Source: Desmonostoc muscorum FACHB-395 (GTDB lineage Bacteria > Cyanobacteriota > Cyanobacteriia > Cyanobacteriales > Nostocaceae). From it: a stretch of DNA of 64,000 nt. The stretch's first letter is position 1, and each line of letters starts with the position of its first letter. Position numbers and translations under genes: made by a program. Shown in pieces: positions 9,464-20,597 of this stretch. The stretch lies in assembly GCF_014698035.1 (NCBI RefSeq), contig NZ_JACJSF010000003.1:124001-188000 (forward strand), read 5' to 3'. The notes under the pieces were generated by a model. That model had not been told where the DNA came from. It was given only the letters and a program-made list of their open reading frames with translations, and did no database searches.

Positions 9464-11116
9464 TTAGTTTCTACCTTTGAAAGAGTTTAGCCATTCTTGA
9501 ACTTGTTCGCGGGCAATATCGCGCCCTCCAAGACCAAAGGCTAGGGCAATAGCAACTGCGATCGCACCGAGTAAAAGTCCAAAGGCTAAATTCACAATAT
9601 CACTGGCAACTCCAATCTGTTGCAGTGCCATTGCAGAGACTAAAGCAATAATGGCAATCCGCGCTACTTGTCCCAAAATTTCTGCCTGACGTTCGCCGGA
9701 ACTGGTAATGATATTAAAAGCTAGATTTGCCAAGAATAAGCCAATAGCAAATATCACCAATCCCGCCAAAATTCGCCCAAATATAATCACAATACCAGAC
9801 ACTAATGCTGTCAGGGCTGGAATATTCAAGATATTCACAGCCGCCACCGTTGCAAATAGCATGATACCCACTAAGGCAACAATACCTGCAATTTCTGATG
9901 GAGTGCGGTTTGGGATATGGGCAGTTGTTGGTTCAGTTGAAATTTCGATGCGTCTAGTGGGTGTAGTCAGACCCAAAATAGTGAAAATGTTGTTAAAGCC
10001 TAAATTGGTGAGGATACTTGTAACTAAATCCGCCACAAACCGCCCCACAAAATAGGCAACAATTAAAATTGCCACGGCTGTAAAGATGGCAGGGAGAGCG
10101 TTGAGAACCTGTTGTAGCATGGCGATCGCCGGGACAGATATCGCATCAATTCGCAAGGCATTAAGCGCTGCGATCGCTACAGGAATCAAAATCAAAACAT
10201 AGACAATTGTGCCGATAATATTCGATAGAGGTTGCACCCCCGCACTTGCAGATAATCCCAACCGACTACCTAAATGGTCAATACCAGTTGTCGCCAGTAA
10301 GTTCGTCACAATCCGCCGAACTACATTAGCGATGAACCAGCCAACTACAGCTATTAAGATCGCCGCTAAAATGTTCGGCAGAATTAGCAGAACTTCTGTA
10401 ATGAGAGCTTGTACTGGTTGTAAAGCCTGCCTTAGTCCTAAACTATCTAAAACTGGGGCAAGAAACAGTAAAAATATAAACCAATACAGAGCATTAGCAA
10501 TCGTCTCACTCAGAGACAACTGATTTAGGCTGGGTGCGCTGTCTTCTGATTCTGGATTCAAACGCTCATCCAGATTAAACGCCTGTAATGAGCGCACAGT
10601 GATAATCTTGACAATGGTCGCCAAAAACCAGGCGGTTGCCAAAAGGATTCCCGCACCAACCAAATTTGGCAAAAAGCCAATAAGTTGATTGAGAAAATTA
10701 TTGAGGGGTCGAGAGGCTACTTCCAGATCCAACGTCTGTAAAACAGCTACCGCCGTCAATAGAATAATGCTCCAAAAGACTAAGCTAGAGATTAATTTCT
10801 CCACCTGGGGAACATCTTGACGACCTGTTATCCCTGCGGCAATGCGGTTATCGATGTTTGTGCGCTTGAGGATTCCTTGCGTTACGGCTGCTGCGATCGC
10901 TGCAATTAGCCAACCTACTAACAAAATTGCTACTGCCCCCAGGAGACGGGGCGTAAACAGAATTATCTGTTGAACAATACCTTGTACATCAGCGATTCCT
11001 TGATTCACTGCTGGTTGTATCGGTTGCAGGCTGGGCGATTGTGCCAAAAATTGCTGCACCTTCATAGCCAAACCAACTTCTATCACCTGGGTTATTCCTT
11101 GCCAAGTTGTATTCAT
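9464..11116 (-). CDS. Multi-helix membrane protein, mechanosensitive-channel-like
   Basis: 550 residues, strongly hydrophobic, with at least ten predicted helices. The pattern repeats four to five times: a helix pair ending AxxLVGWLIA or similar, then a charged connector (KRTNIDNRIAAGITG; DHLGSRLGL; LGFNNIFTILGL). This is the conserved-TM-helix repeat (PF05552) found in proteins annotated as mechanosensitive channels in cyanobacteria. The C-terminal AFGLGGRDIAREQVQEWL segment resembles the end of the MscS pore-domain motif. Expected in the cytoplasmic membrane. Conductance or osmotic function is inferred from the family name only. Confidence 0.78.
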   Translation of the reverse strand: MNTTWQGITQVIEVGLAMKVQQFLAQSPSLQPIQPAVNQGIADVQGIVQQIILFTPRLLGAVAILLVGWLIAAIAAAVTQGILKRTNIDNRIAAGITGRQDVPQVEKLISSLVFWSIILLTAVAVLQTLDLEVASRPLNNFLNQLIGFLPNLVGAGILLATAWFLATIVKIITVRSLQAFNLDERLNPESEDSAPSLNQLSLSETIANALYWFIFLLFLAPVLDSLGLRQALQPVQALITEVLLILPNILAAILIAVVGWFIANVVRRIVTNLLATTGIDHLGSRLGLSASAGVQPLSNIIGTIVYVLILIPVAIAALNALRIDAISVPAIAMLQQVLNALPAIFTAVAILIVAYFVGRFVADLVTSILTNLGFNNIFTILGLTTPTRRIEISTEPTTAHIPNRTPSEIAGIVALVGIMLFATVAAVNILNIPALTALVSGIVIIFGRILAGLVIFAIGLFLANLAFNIITSSGERQAEILGQVARIAIIALVSAMALQQIGVASDIVNLAFGLLLGAIAVAIALAFGLGGRDIAREQVQEWLNSFKGRN

Positions 11117-11311
11117 GGTTTTCGGGAATTAAGCTTAAGTATTCGCCGCAAACACTGAGTAAGTGTTTTGCCTATCAATTTACCAGTAAACACATACATA
11201 TATTGATATCAAGAGTAATTTTTGACTGTGTTACCAAATATTTGATTTAATCTTCTGGAAATGGCGAATTTTGCGTTACTCTAATTGCAGCAACAGCATC
11301 GAAGATGTGGA

Positions 11312-11752
11312 ATGCCTCAAGTTTTAGAACAATCGATTCAAATTAATGCTACAGCTACGGTGGTAGAGCGCTGTATTAGCGATTTAGCTCTCATGCAACG
11401 CTGGCTCAACCCAGTCCTCCTTTGCGAACCTGTGGGTGAATCTTGGAGTACTGATATCGGCAGTAAAAGCCGTTTTATCATTCAAATTCCTCTACTGAAA
11501 CCTACGTTGAATAGCGTAGTTGTGGAACGACAACCGGGTTTGGTAGTCTGGGAATTTCAGGGATTTTTTCAAGGGCGCGATCGCTGGGAATGTCAAGCCA
11601 CAGAAAAGGGAACGCTCCTACTAAACCGTTTTGAGTTCGATATCCCTAACCCCTTAGTGAGTTGGGGTTTCAATACCTTCGCCGCATCTTGGACAAAAGA
11701 AGATATGCAAGCCCAACTCCGCCGCCTGAAACGAGTCGCAGAAAATTTGTAA
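11312..11752 (+). CDS. SRPBCC-family protein
   Basis: 146 residues from the ATG at 11312; the frame is open upstream to a TTG at 11285, but those nine residues are not family-like. The opening VLEQSIQINATATVVERCISD and later LNRFEFDIP, with a C-terminal helix ending LKRVAENL, fit the START/polyketide-cyclase-like SRPBCC fold, which binds hydrophobic ligands. No ligand can be named. Neighbours give no operon clue: the channel-like gene is divergent and the SirB1 gene convergent. Confidence 0.75.
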   Translation: MPQVLEQSIQINATATVVERCISDLALMQRWLNPVLLCEPVGESWSTDIGSKSRFIIQIPLLKPTLNSVVVERQPGLVVWEFQGFFQGRDRWECQATEKGTLLLNRFEFDIPNPLVSWGFNTFAASWTKEDMQAQLRRLKRVAENL

Positions 11753-11764
11753 TTGGGCATTGAG

Positions 11765-11935
11765 CAGAAAAGGCAGAGGAGCAGGGGAGGCAGGGGAGAC
11801 AAGGGGACAAGGGGACAAGGGGACAAGAGGTGAGAACTTGAAACAAGTCTTTCCCCTTGTCCCCAATTCTCCTTGTCCCCAAGTCCTCTTGCCCATTCCC
11901 CATTCCCCATTCCCCATTCCCTAATCCCTCCCCAA
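11765..11935. repeat. GGGGACAA / CCCCATT tandem and inverted repeats
   Basis: Left arm of GGGGACAA units, a central segment (TGAGAACTTGAAACAAGTCT), then CCTTGTCCCC units and CCCCATT heptamers. The central part plus flanks recurs in inverted orientation at 39971-40023. It separates two convergent genes and may form a large hairpin. Confidence 0.8.
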
Positions 11936-12742
11936 TTCCGTAAGTAGCCGCCGAATTACGGATGCATCCTGGGCATCAGGAACTTTTGCTAAATAATGTC
12001 GTAAATCGTCTACGGCTTGGGGGTAGTTACCAAGTTGATAGGAGATTAAGCCGCGATCGCGCAATTCTAAAGTTACATTAGGAAACAGCAACAAAATTCG
12101 TTCAATTGCTGCCAGCGTTTTTTCTAACTCTTGTTGTTTGAGGTAAATAAATTTTATATTTGTCAGCATCCGTGCCAAAAATTGCCGATTACTGACCACG
12201 GCTAAAAATTCTGGTTGTAGCGTCACAGGTTGCTGATAAATTTGAGACAGCCGTTCCTCGCAATCTTGAGCAAATATTATTTCACCGCCATTAAAGGCAT
12301 CCACAAAAATTTCTATATCTGGAACATCTGGGCGGATCAAGAAATGCCCTGGCATTCCCACACCCACCATCGGGAAATCAATCCGTCTGGCAACCTCTAG
12401 GTAAACTAACGCTAAGGTAATAGGAATTCCTAGTCGGCGGTCAATTACATCATTGAAAAAACTGTTACGCGGGTCGTAATAGTCAATCTTATTACCAGAA
12501 AACTTTAAATCATCGTATAGGTACTGATTAATACTTTGAACTATCCGCAAAGGATATCGTGAGTCTGGTAGGCGTTCTTGAAGCTCCCATGCCATTGTAT
12601 CAAGGGCGTTGAGATATTCCTCTGGATCTAGCTTGGGATATTCTTCTTGGGCAATATACAAAGCTGCCTTTGCTAAGTCAATATGCTCGTCAGCCTGCTG
12701 AATCTCTTGGTAAAAATATTGTCGCGCTGACGAGAAATTCAT
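11921..12742 (-). CDS. SirB1-family transglutaminase-like/TPR protein
   Basis: 273 residues from the ATG at 12742; an extension to 12781 adds 13 unrelated residues. An N-terminal helical part is followed by a transglutaminase-like core (RRLGIPITLALVYLEVARR; GMPGHFLIRP; DAFNGGEI) and C-terminal TPR-like helices (LLLFPNVTLELRDRGLISYQLG). This order is typical of SirB1/YchA-type proteins. The usual catalytic Cys position is not obvious, as in other members. Function is unknown; cytoplasmic. Confidence 0.85.
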   Translation of the reverse strand: MNFSSARQYFYQEIQQADEHIDLAKAALYIAQEEYPKLDPEEYLNALDTMAWELQERLPDSRYPLRIVQSINQYLYDDLKFSGNKIDYYDPRNSFFNDVIDRRLGIPITLALVYLEVARRIDFPMVGVGMPGHFLIRPDVPDIEIFVDAFNGGEIIFAQDCEERLSQIYQQPVTLQPEFLAVVSNRQFLARMLTNIKFIYLKQQELEKTLAAIERILLLFPNVTLELRDRGLISYQLGNYPQAVDDLRHYLAKVPDAQDASVIRRLLTELGRD

Positions 12743-14796
<2,054 letters not shown>

Positions 14797-14935
14797 TCAT
14801 TAGTCATTAGTCATTGGTCATTGGTCATTAGTTCAACTGCTAATGACTAATGGCAATTACAAAAGACATAAGGACATAGACGCTCTTTGGGCGGCTTCCC
14901 GTAGGGTAGGACGAAGGACGAAGGACAAAAGACAA
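14797..14935. repeat. Inverted heptamer array in the atpD-atpC gap
   Basis: TCATTAG-type heptamers at the left, then a dispersed motif (GCGGCTTCCCGTAGGGTA near 14891), then GACGAAG/GACAAAA heptamers at the right. The last right-hand unit reads into atpC: its ATGAC provides the atpC start codon, and AAGGA lies 10 bases before that ATG. Confidence 0.8.
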
Positions 14936-15349
14936 ATGACATTAACCGTTCGTGTAATTTCCCCAGATAAAACAGTCTGGGATGCTCCAGCAGAAGAAGT
15001 AGTTTTGCCTAGCACAACTGGTCAACTAGGTATCCTCACTGGACACGCACCACTTTTAACCGCCCTGGATACTGGTGTAATGCGAGTCCGTGCCGCGAAA
15101 AATCAGGGTTGGGAAGCGATCGCTCTTTTGGGTGGCTTTGCCGAAGTCGAAGAAAATGAAGTGACAATTCTGGTTAACGGCGCTGAACGTGGCGACAAAA
15201 TTAACCTTGAAGAAGCTCGTGCTGCTTACAACCAAGCAGAAGCGGGACTGACTCAAGTTTCAGCAGACGATCGCCAAGCCCAAATCAAGGCAAATCAAGC
15301 TTTCAAACGCGCCCGCGCTCGGTTTCAAGCGGCTGGCGGTTTGGTCTAA
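14936..15349 (+). CDS. atpC: ATP synthase F1 subunit epsilon
   Basis: Rotor stalk subunit that couples proton flow to catalysis and damps ATP hydrolysis. 137 residues from the ATG at 14936 ([16 protein letters not shown]); the longer frame to 14843 is repeat-derived and not family-like. Beta-sandwich motif [16 protein letters not shown] and a C-terminal helical hairpin ending RFQAAGG. The start codon and its AAGGA lie in repeat sequence. A hairpin terminator follows. Confidence 0.95.
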   Translation: MTLTVRVISPDKTVWDAPAEEVVLPSTTGQLGILTGHAPLLTALDTGVMRVRAAKNQGWEAIALLGGFAEVEENEVTILVNGAERGDKINLEEARAAYNQAEAGLTQVSADDRQAQIKANQAFKRARARFQAAGGLV

Positions 15350-15370
15350 TTTAATTTTCTATTTCAACTT

Positions 15371-15405
15371 TGTAGGTTGGGCAATGTCCAACCTACAAAT
15401 TATTT
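15371..15405 (+). terminator. Terminator-like hairpin after atpC
   Basis: Perfect 10-bp stem TGTAGGTTGG / CCAACCTACA (15371-15380, 15388-15397) with a 7-base loop, then an AT-rich tail (AATTATTTATT). It stands 22 bases after the atpC stop and fits the end of the operon, although the tail is not a pure T-run. Confidence 0.65.
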
Positions 15406-15411
15406 ATTAAA

Positions 15412-15527
15412 AAGAATTCAGGAGTCAGGAGTCAGAATTCAGTATTAATCCTGTATCAATACTAAACTTTCTCCGTATATGAATCGAGTATTCTGAATCC
15501 TGAATTCTGAATTCTGACTCCTGAATT
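15412..15527. repeat. Long imperfect inverted repeat
   Basis: Left arm with two copies of CAGGAGT then CAGAATTCAG, right arm with CTGAATTCTGAATTCTGACTC and CCTGAATT, separated by about 45 bases. Arms are built of 7-8-base units, as in other repeats in the window. Confidence 0.75.
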
Positions 15528-15625
15528 ATTAAATTTTCAAAAAAATTACGTCAAGTTTAAGAAATCGAGGCAAGCTCTGTTGAAGTGTTAACTTAGCTAA
15601 TTAGTTGCCCAAATGGGCACAAATT

Positions 15626-17731
15626 ATGAAAAGCTTTTCATCTTTGCTTGGTACTCGTAAACAAAATAAGGTAGCTCGTTTTGCGGCCTCTATCGTAGCA
15701 ACGTTAGCGCTCGCTGGTGGTATCCATTCTGCCAATGCTACTTCTGTTAAAACAACTACTGCAAAAGAAATAACTTCGGCATTAGTCCAACGAAATCAGA
15801 CTACACCAAATATTGCTCAGTTACCAATCAGCAGGACTCAATATCAAACTGCTGGAATTGATCCTGTTGTACTAGTTCCTATCCTACTTGTCGGCGGTTT
15901 CGTCATATTCGTCCCCCTATTCTTTGGGGGACTTGTAGTCATTGGTGAGCGTGAAGTCGGTATTGTAGTGAGGAAATTTACCCTTTCCGGGCGTGGACTC
16001 CCCGCCGGCAGTTTGATTGCCCTCAACGGCGAAGCTGGTTTGCAGGCAGATACTTTAGCTCCTGGTTGGCATTGGGGCTATTGGCCTTGGCAATATTCTG
16101 TAAAGAAAGAATCAGTAATTGTCGTTCCCCAAGGGGAAATCGCTTTGATTGTGGCAGCAGATGGCGCATCCAACCCACCAGAGCGGATTTTGGGGAAAAT
16201 TGTGGGTTGTGACAATTTCCAAGATGCTCGGAAATTCCTTACCGAAGGTGGGGAAAAAGGGCGGCAAATGGGTTTTCTCACCGCAGGTACATACCGGATT
16301 AACACTGCCCTATTTAAAGTCATCATGGCATCAAATGCCAGCGCTCATGGCATGGCTCCAGAACAGTTGCGGGTGTACAGTCTGGCATCAGACAAAGTTG
16401 GCATCGTCACTACCTTAGATGGTGTACCAATTTCTGCCGGTGAACTCGCAGGCCCCATAATTGACGGACACGACAACTTCCAAAATGGTCAGAAATTTAT
16501 TAATGGGGGTGGACGGCGAGGTTTACAAGAACAGACTTTGCTTTCTGGTTCTTGGAACTTGAATCCTTGGTTTGTCCAGGTTGAACAAGTGCCGATGACC
16601 GAAATTCCCATTGGTTATGTGGGTGTGGTAATTTCCTTCGTGGGTAAAGCACATCAAGATGTCAGTGGTGCAGCTTTCACCCACGGTAACTTAGTGAATC
16701 AGGGACATAAGGGTGTGTGGGTCGAACCGCTATATCCTGGTAAGCACCCGATTAATTCCCGGATTATGAAGATTGAACTAGTACCAACGACCAACATTGT
16801 TTTAAACTGGTCAGGTCGGACTGAACGCCACAGCTATGATGCTAAACTGGCTTCTTTAACAGTGCGATCGCGTGATGGGTTTGCTTTTGATTTGGAAGTA
16901 GCACAAATTATCCATGTGGGTGCTTTAGATGCTCCGAAGGTAATTTCCCGCGTTGGTGCAATGCAAAATTTGGTAGACCATGTATTAGAACCAACTATCG
17001 GCAATTATTTCCGCAACTCAGCCCAAGACTATACTGTACTAGACTTTCTCACCGCTCGGAGTGAACGACAAGCTGAGGCTGCTGAGTATATTAAAACAGC
17101 ATTGCGGGCTTATGACGTACAAGCGATCGACACCCTGATTGGTGATATTCTGCCACCAGCATCACTAATGCAGACACAGACAGACCGGAAAATTGCTGAA
17201 GAAGAACGCAAGACTTATGAAGTCCAGCAGATGGCGCAAACGCAACGGCAGCAGCTTGTTCGGGAAACGGCATTGGCTGATATCCAGCAAGAAATGGTGA
17301 AATCAGAGCAGAGTGTACATATTGCTGACTTAAAAGCCCAAGCGCAAATTAAACAGGCGAACGGTGAAGCCGAAGGTACAAAACTCCGGGCAATTGCTGA
17401 GGCTGAAGGTATACGGGCTACAGGTAATGCCAAAGCTGAAACCTACCGGGCTGGTGTGGAAGCTTTGGGTTCCCAAGGTTATACAGCAATGCAATTAATG
17501 CAGATTATAGGCGATCGCCATGTCCGCTTAATTCCAGATGTCTTAGTTGGTAGTAATGGCAGCAATAACGGCTTAGTGGATGGGCTACTATCCATGATTT
17601 TATGGAATCAAACTGGTAAGGGTGAATTGAAACCAACACCTTTGCATCCGCAACCAGTAGTTACCCAAACACAACCAACCACAGATAACGGTCTTCCACC
17701 GATAGTTGTGAATTTTCCAGTGGATAAGTAA
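15626..17731 (+). CDS. SPFH/band-7 flotillin-like membrane protein
   Basis: 701 residues from the ATG at 15626; a TTG seven codons upstream is possible. An N-terminal signal-like hydrophobic segment is followed by a strong membrane helix (LVPILLVGGFVIFVPLFFGG), then GEREVGIVVRKF, the band-7 entry. Two similar blocks occur in tandem, DNFQDARKFLTEGG and DNFQNGQKFINGGG, each followed by an IN/LNxxxFxV stretch. The central part continues as an SPFH domain, and a long Ala/Gln/Glu coiled coil (about 530-620, with AEAEGIRATGNAKAE) is typical of flotillins. Likely a membrane microdomain scaffold; its role is not known. Confidence 0.85.
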   Translation: MKSFSSLLGTRKQNKVARFAASIVATLALAGGIHSANATSVKTTTAKEITSALVQRNQTTPNIAQLPISRTQYQTAGIDPVVLVPILLVGGFVIFVPLFFGGLVVIGEREVGIVVRKFTLSGRGLPAGSLIALNGEAGLQADTLAPGWHWGYWPWQYSVKKESVIVVPQGEIALIVAADGASNPPERILGKIVGCDNFQDARKFLTEGGEKGRQMGFLTAGTYRINTALFKVIMASNASAHGMAPEQLRVYSLASDKVGIVTTLDGVPISAGELAGPIIDGHDNFQNGQKFINGGGRRGLQEQTLLSGSWNLNPWFVQVEQVPMTEIPIGYVGVVISFVGKAHQDVSGAAFTHGNLVNQGHKGVWVEPLYPGKHPINSRIMKIELVPTTNIVLNWSGRTERHSYDAKLASLTVRSRDGFAFDLEVAQIIHVGALDAPKVISRVGAMQNLVDHVLEPTIGNYFRNSAQDYTVLDFLTARSERQAEAAEYIKTALRAYDVQAIDTLIGDILPPASLMQTQTDRKIAEEERKTYEVQQMAQTQRQQLVRETALADIQQEMVKSEQSVHIADLKAQAQIKQANGEAEGTKLRAIAEAEGIRATGNAKAETYRAGVEALGSQGYTAMQLMQIIGDRHVRLIPDVLVGSNGSNNGLVDGLLSMILWNQTGKGELKPTPLHPQPVVTQTQPTTDNGLPPIVVNFPVDK

Positions 17732-17740
17732 TATTCGGTG

Positions 17741-17821
17741 GGGTAGCACAGCTTTGCTACCCTACGAAAAACGCAATTTAAAATGGTTATATTTTACTTT
17801 GGGTAGGCAATATGCCTACCC
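17741..17821. repeat. Two hairpin repeats before the kinase gene
   Basis: GGGTAGCA / TGCTACCC at 17741-17762 and a perfect 9-bp hairpin GGGTAGGCA-ATA-TGCCTACCC at 17801-17821. They are related in sequence to the atpC hairpin. They fill the gap between the SPFH gene and the kinase gene. Confidence 0.7.
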
Positions 17822-17841
17822 TGTAATTTTGGTAGAAAATT

Positions 17842-19617
17842 TTGTTTTTACAAGAACGTTATCGTTTACTAAAATCAATTGGTAAAGGGGGATTCTGTAA
17901 AACCTTTCTTGCTGTAGATGAGGGTCAGTTTCCGCCAATTCCTTGCGTTGTTCAAGAAATCTCGCAGGAATACGAGACATTTAAAACTTTTCAGCAAAAG
18001 GCGCAACAGCTAGAGGAATTAGGAAAGCATCCGCAAATTCCCGCTTTATTGGCTTATTTTCAGCAAAACGGGCATATTTATTTAGTGCAGGAGTTTATTG
18101 CAGGCATTAATTTAGCTCAGGTGGTTGAAGAAGAAGGTGCTTTTAATGAAACTCAGATTTGGCAAATGTTAGAAGATGTTTTGCCAGTTTTGCAGTTTAT
18201 TAGCGATGGCAACATCATCCACCGCGATATAAAACCCCAAAATATCATCCGTAGATCCCCAATTACTAAAAAGGGGAATTTCGTTATAGTCGATTTTAGC
18301 ACTGCGAAAATTGTCACAGAAGTTGATCAGTTAACATCTGAAACCATTATCGGCAGTCCAGAATATTCTGCACCAGAACAAGCGAGAGGAAAAGCAGTTT
18401 TTGCTAGCGACTTATATAGCTTGGGTGTAACTTGTATTTACTTACTTACCCAGATTCCTCCCTTTGATTTATTTGATATTGCTAACGATTGTTGGGTTTG
18501 GCAACAATATCTTACTAACAAGGTAAGCGATCGCCTGGCGCAAATTATCGACAAGCTGCTGCAAAATTCTGTTAACCGCCGCTTTCAATTAGCTAATGAA
18601 GTTATGCAAGCAATGGGTATGGAATGTAAAACTCAAAATTTGAAATTACCAAACCCTCCTTGGCGATGCTTGCATACCTTAACTGGGCATTCTGGGACAT
18701 TGAGTAGTGTAAATGCCCTTGCCATAAGTCCTGACGACTATACCTTAGCCAGTGCTAGTGATGATAAAATCGTCAAATTGTGGGATTTAAATACTCAAAA
18801 AATCCTAGCTAGCTTATTAGGACATTCCCAAGCGGTAAAATCAGTCGCCTTCAGTCCTGATGGTCAAATTTTGGCAACTGCTAGCGATGATAAAACTATC
18901 AAATTGTGGCAGGTTGAGACATTAAAAGAAATCTGCACTTTATTGGGACATTCACACGCCGTAAAATCAGTTGCTTTCAGTCCAGATGGGCAGATTCTCG
19001 CTAGTGGTAGCTGGGATAAGACAATCAAACTCTGGGATGTCAATACTGGCACAGAAATTTGCACCATAACTGGACACCAATTACAGGTAAATTCAGTAGC
19101 ATTTAGTCCCCAAGGACAGCTTTTAGCTAGCGCAAGTTATGACAGAACAATTCGCCTGTGGCAGATAGAAGGTTCCCAGAGAGAAATTCAAAACCGCCCA
19201 TGCTATAGCTTGTTAAGCACCCTTTCGGGTCATGCATGGGCGGTTTTGACAGTCGCTTTTAGTCCTGATGGTCAAATTTTGGCGACGGGTAGTGATGATA
19301 ACACTATTAAATTGTGGGAGGTAAACACAGGTCAGCTAATTTGCACACTTGTAGGCCATTCTTGGTCTGTGGTGGCTGTGGCTTTTACTGCCGATGGCGA
19401 AAAACTCCTAAGTGCAAGTTGCGACAAAACAGTTAAACTTTGGAGGGTAAGCACAGCAGAAGAGATTGTTACTCTCTCTGGTCATGTAGACTCAGTATCT
19501 GCTGTAGCTGTGAGCAAAGTTAGACAATTAATTGCAAGTGGCAGCAGAGACAAGACTATCAAACTGTGGCAGCTTGTAGAACAGCGCGTAGGCGTAGCCC
19601 GTCGTAGACATCGCTAA
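17842..19617 (+). CDS. Ser/Thr kinase-like domain fused to seven WD40 repeats
   Basis: 591 residues. Kinase-like domain at 1-260: GKGGFCKTF glycine loop, HRDIKPQN catalytic loop at 127-134, APE at 177-179. The usual VAIK lysine appears replaced by Gln (CVVQ, residue 38) and DFG reads DFS (151-153), so activity is uncertain. Seven WD40 repeats follow, about 277-585, several ending TIKLW. The last residues RVGVARRRHR are encoded by a dispersed repeat. Start is TTG at 17842; an in-frame TAG at 17833 rules out a longer N-terminus except from an ATT at 17839. Probably a signalling scaffold or kinase of the Pkn2 type. Confidence 0.88.
   Translation: MFLQERYRLLKSIGKGGFCKTFLAVDEGQFPPIPCVVQEISQEYETFKTFQQKAQQLEELGKHPQIPALLAYFQQNGHIYLVQEFIAGINLAQVVEEEGAFNETQIWQMLEDVLPVLQFISDGNIIHRDIKPQNIIRRSPITKKGNFVIVDFSTAKIVTEVDQLTSETIIGSPEYSAPEQARGKAVFASDLYSLGVTCIYLLTQIPPFDLFDIANDCWVWQQYLTNKVSDRLAQIIDKLLQNSVNRRFQLANEVMQAMGMECKTQNLKLPNPPWRCLHTLTGHSGTLSSVNALAISPDDYTLASASDDKIVKLWDLNTQKILASLLGHSQAVKSVAFSPDGQILATASDDKTIKLWQVETLKEICTLLGHSHAVKSVAFSPDGQILASGSWDKTIKLWDVNTGTEICTITGHQLQVNSVAFSPQGQLLASASYDRTIRLWQIEGSQREIQNRPCYSLLSTLSGHAWAVLTVAFSPDGQILATGSDDNTIKLWEVNTGQLICTLVGHSWSVVAVAFTADGEKLLSASCDKTVKLWRVSTAEEIVTLSGHVDSVSAVAVSKVRQLIASGSRDKTIKLWQLVEQRVGVARRRHR
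19586..19617. repeat. Dispersed repeat forming the kinase C-terminus
   Basis: The stretch containing GCGTAGGCGTAGCCCG and ending GACATCGC is a recognisable interspersed motif of Nostoc-like genomes. Here it encodes the final ten residues of the WD40 kinase and its stop. Confidence 0.55.
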
Positions 19618-19627
19618 TATTGTAATA

Positions 19628-19927
19628 TCAGGCGCTACCTGTGAAGGCAACTTCTGGAAATTTCAACTGAGCTTCTGCCATTGGACGGTTTCTACCTTCC
19701 TCTTGCCAGTAGTTAATCACTTCTGTTGCTTTATTAAGCAACTCAACACGATCCAGGTCAGTAATCCAATGTTTGGATTCTAATTCCTTTTTTAATTCTT
19801 CCCAGGCATCATTTCTGGGCCAAAAAAAGTACTTAGTCAAAGGACTGGTGCCTTTGCCTACAACTTGATCCACTGCGAGAGCAACGTTTTCGTCTAACCA
19901 CAGAATTTTCAAAATAAACTTGGTCAA
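19628..19927 (-). CDS. Ycf65/PSRP-3-type 30S ribosomal protein
   Basis: 99 residues, beginning [20 protein letters not shown] and containing [19 protein letters not shown] and [14 protein letters not shown], the conserved core of plastid- and cyanobacteria-specific ribosomal protein 3 (Ycf65). It binds the small ribosomal subunit in chloroplasts and cyanobacteria. It is a single gene, convergent with the kinase gene, and stands far from the main ribosomal cluster. Confidence 0.9.
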   Translation of the reverse strand: MTKFILKILWLDENVALAVDQVVGKGTSPLTKYFFWPRNDAWEELKKELESKHWITDLDRVELLNKATEVINYWQEEGRNRPMAEAQLKFPEVAFTGSA

Positions 19928-20058
19928 TCACACCTCCGGGAATTTCCGGGCATTACTTAACTAGGATAGCGATCGCTTATTTTAACGCAATACCCTATCA
20001 AATGACCAAACAGTCATTGGATTGGGCTAGCATAAGGTGTAGTCGGCGTTAACAAAAG

Positions 20059-20535
20059 ATGCTTATGACTGCTCAACTGCCCCAATCTCAAACAAAATCT
20101 GATTCAGATTTGTATGAGCAAGACTTTTACCTGTGGATTCAAACCACAGCAGAACTGCTCAAGCAAGGTCGGCTCACAGAACTGGATTTAGAGAATTTGA
20201 TTGAAGAAATTGAAACAATGGGTAGGAGTGAAAAGAAAGCACTAAGAAGCAATTTGGAAGTGGTGCTAATGCACCTATTAAAGTATGAATATCAAGCCCA
20301 GAAGCGCTCTGGTAGTTGGCGAGCAACAATTCGTGAGCATCGCAAACGCCTCAGAGAAGCCCTAGAAGAAAGTCCTAGCCTCAAACCCTATTTCTCTGAG
20401 GTTTTTGGGCTGTGTTATGACAATGCTAGACTCTTAGCTGCTGATGAAACTGAATTGCATTTAGCTACCTTCCCCGAACAATCTCCCTTCACGCCAGAGC
20501 AAGCCCTCGACCCCGATTTTTTACCTGAGTCATAA
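20059..20535 (+). CDS. DUF29-family protein, copy 1
   Basis: 158 residues of the DUF29 family, common and often multicopy in cyanobacteria, with no known function. Conserved pieces: LYEQDFYLWIQTTAELLKQ, LDLENLIEEIETMGRSEK, LMHLLKYEYQ, WRATIREHR, ALDPDFLPE. ATG at 20059, or ATG at 20065, which aligns better with copy 2 (MTAQLPQSQ). The next gene is a close paralogue. No membrane segment. Confidence 0.85.
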   Translation: MLMTAQLPQSQTKSDSDLYEQDFYLWIQTTAELLKQGRLTELDLENLIEEIETMGRSEKKALRSNLEVVLMHLLKYEYQAQKRSGSWRATIREHRKRLREALEESPSLKPYFSEVFGLCYDNARLLAADETELHLATFPEQSPFTPEQALDPDFLPES

Positions 20536-20597
20536 TCACACCCTGATTTAAAAGATTTTGCTGTTAATTTTGAATTTTGAATTCGGAGCGAAGCGAC

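Noticed and set aside
10209..10523. 104-codon + strand open frame
   Set aside because: Shadow of the channel-like gene on the other strand; composition is unlike a protein.
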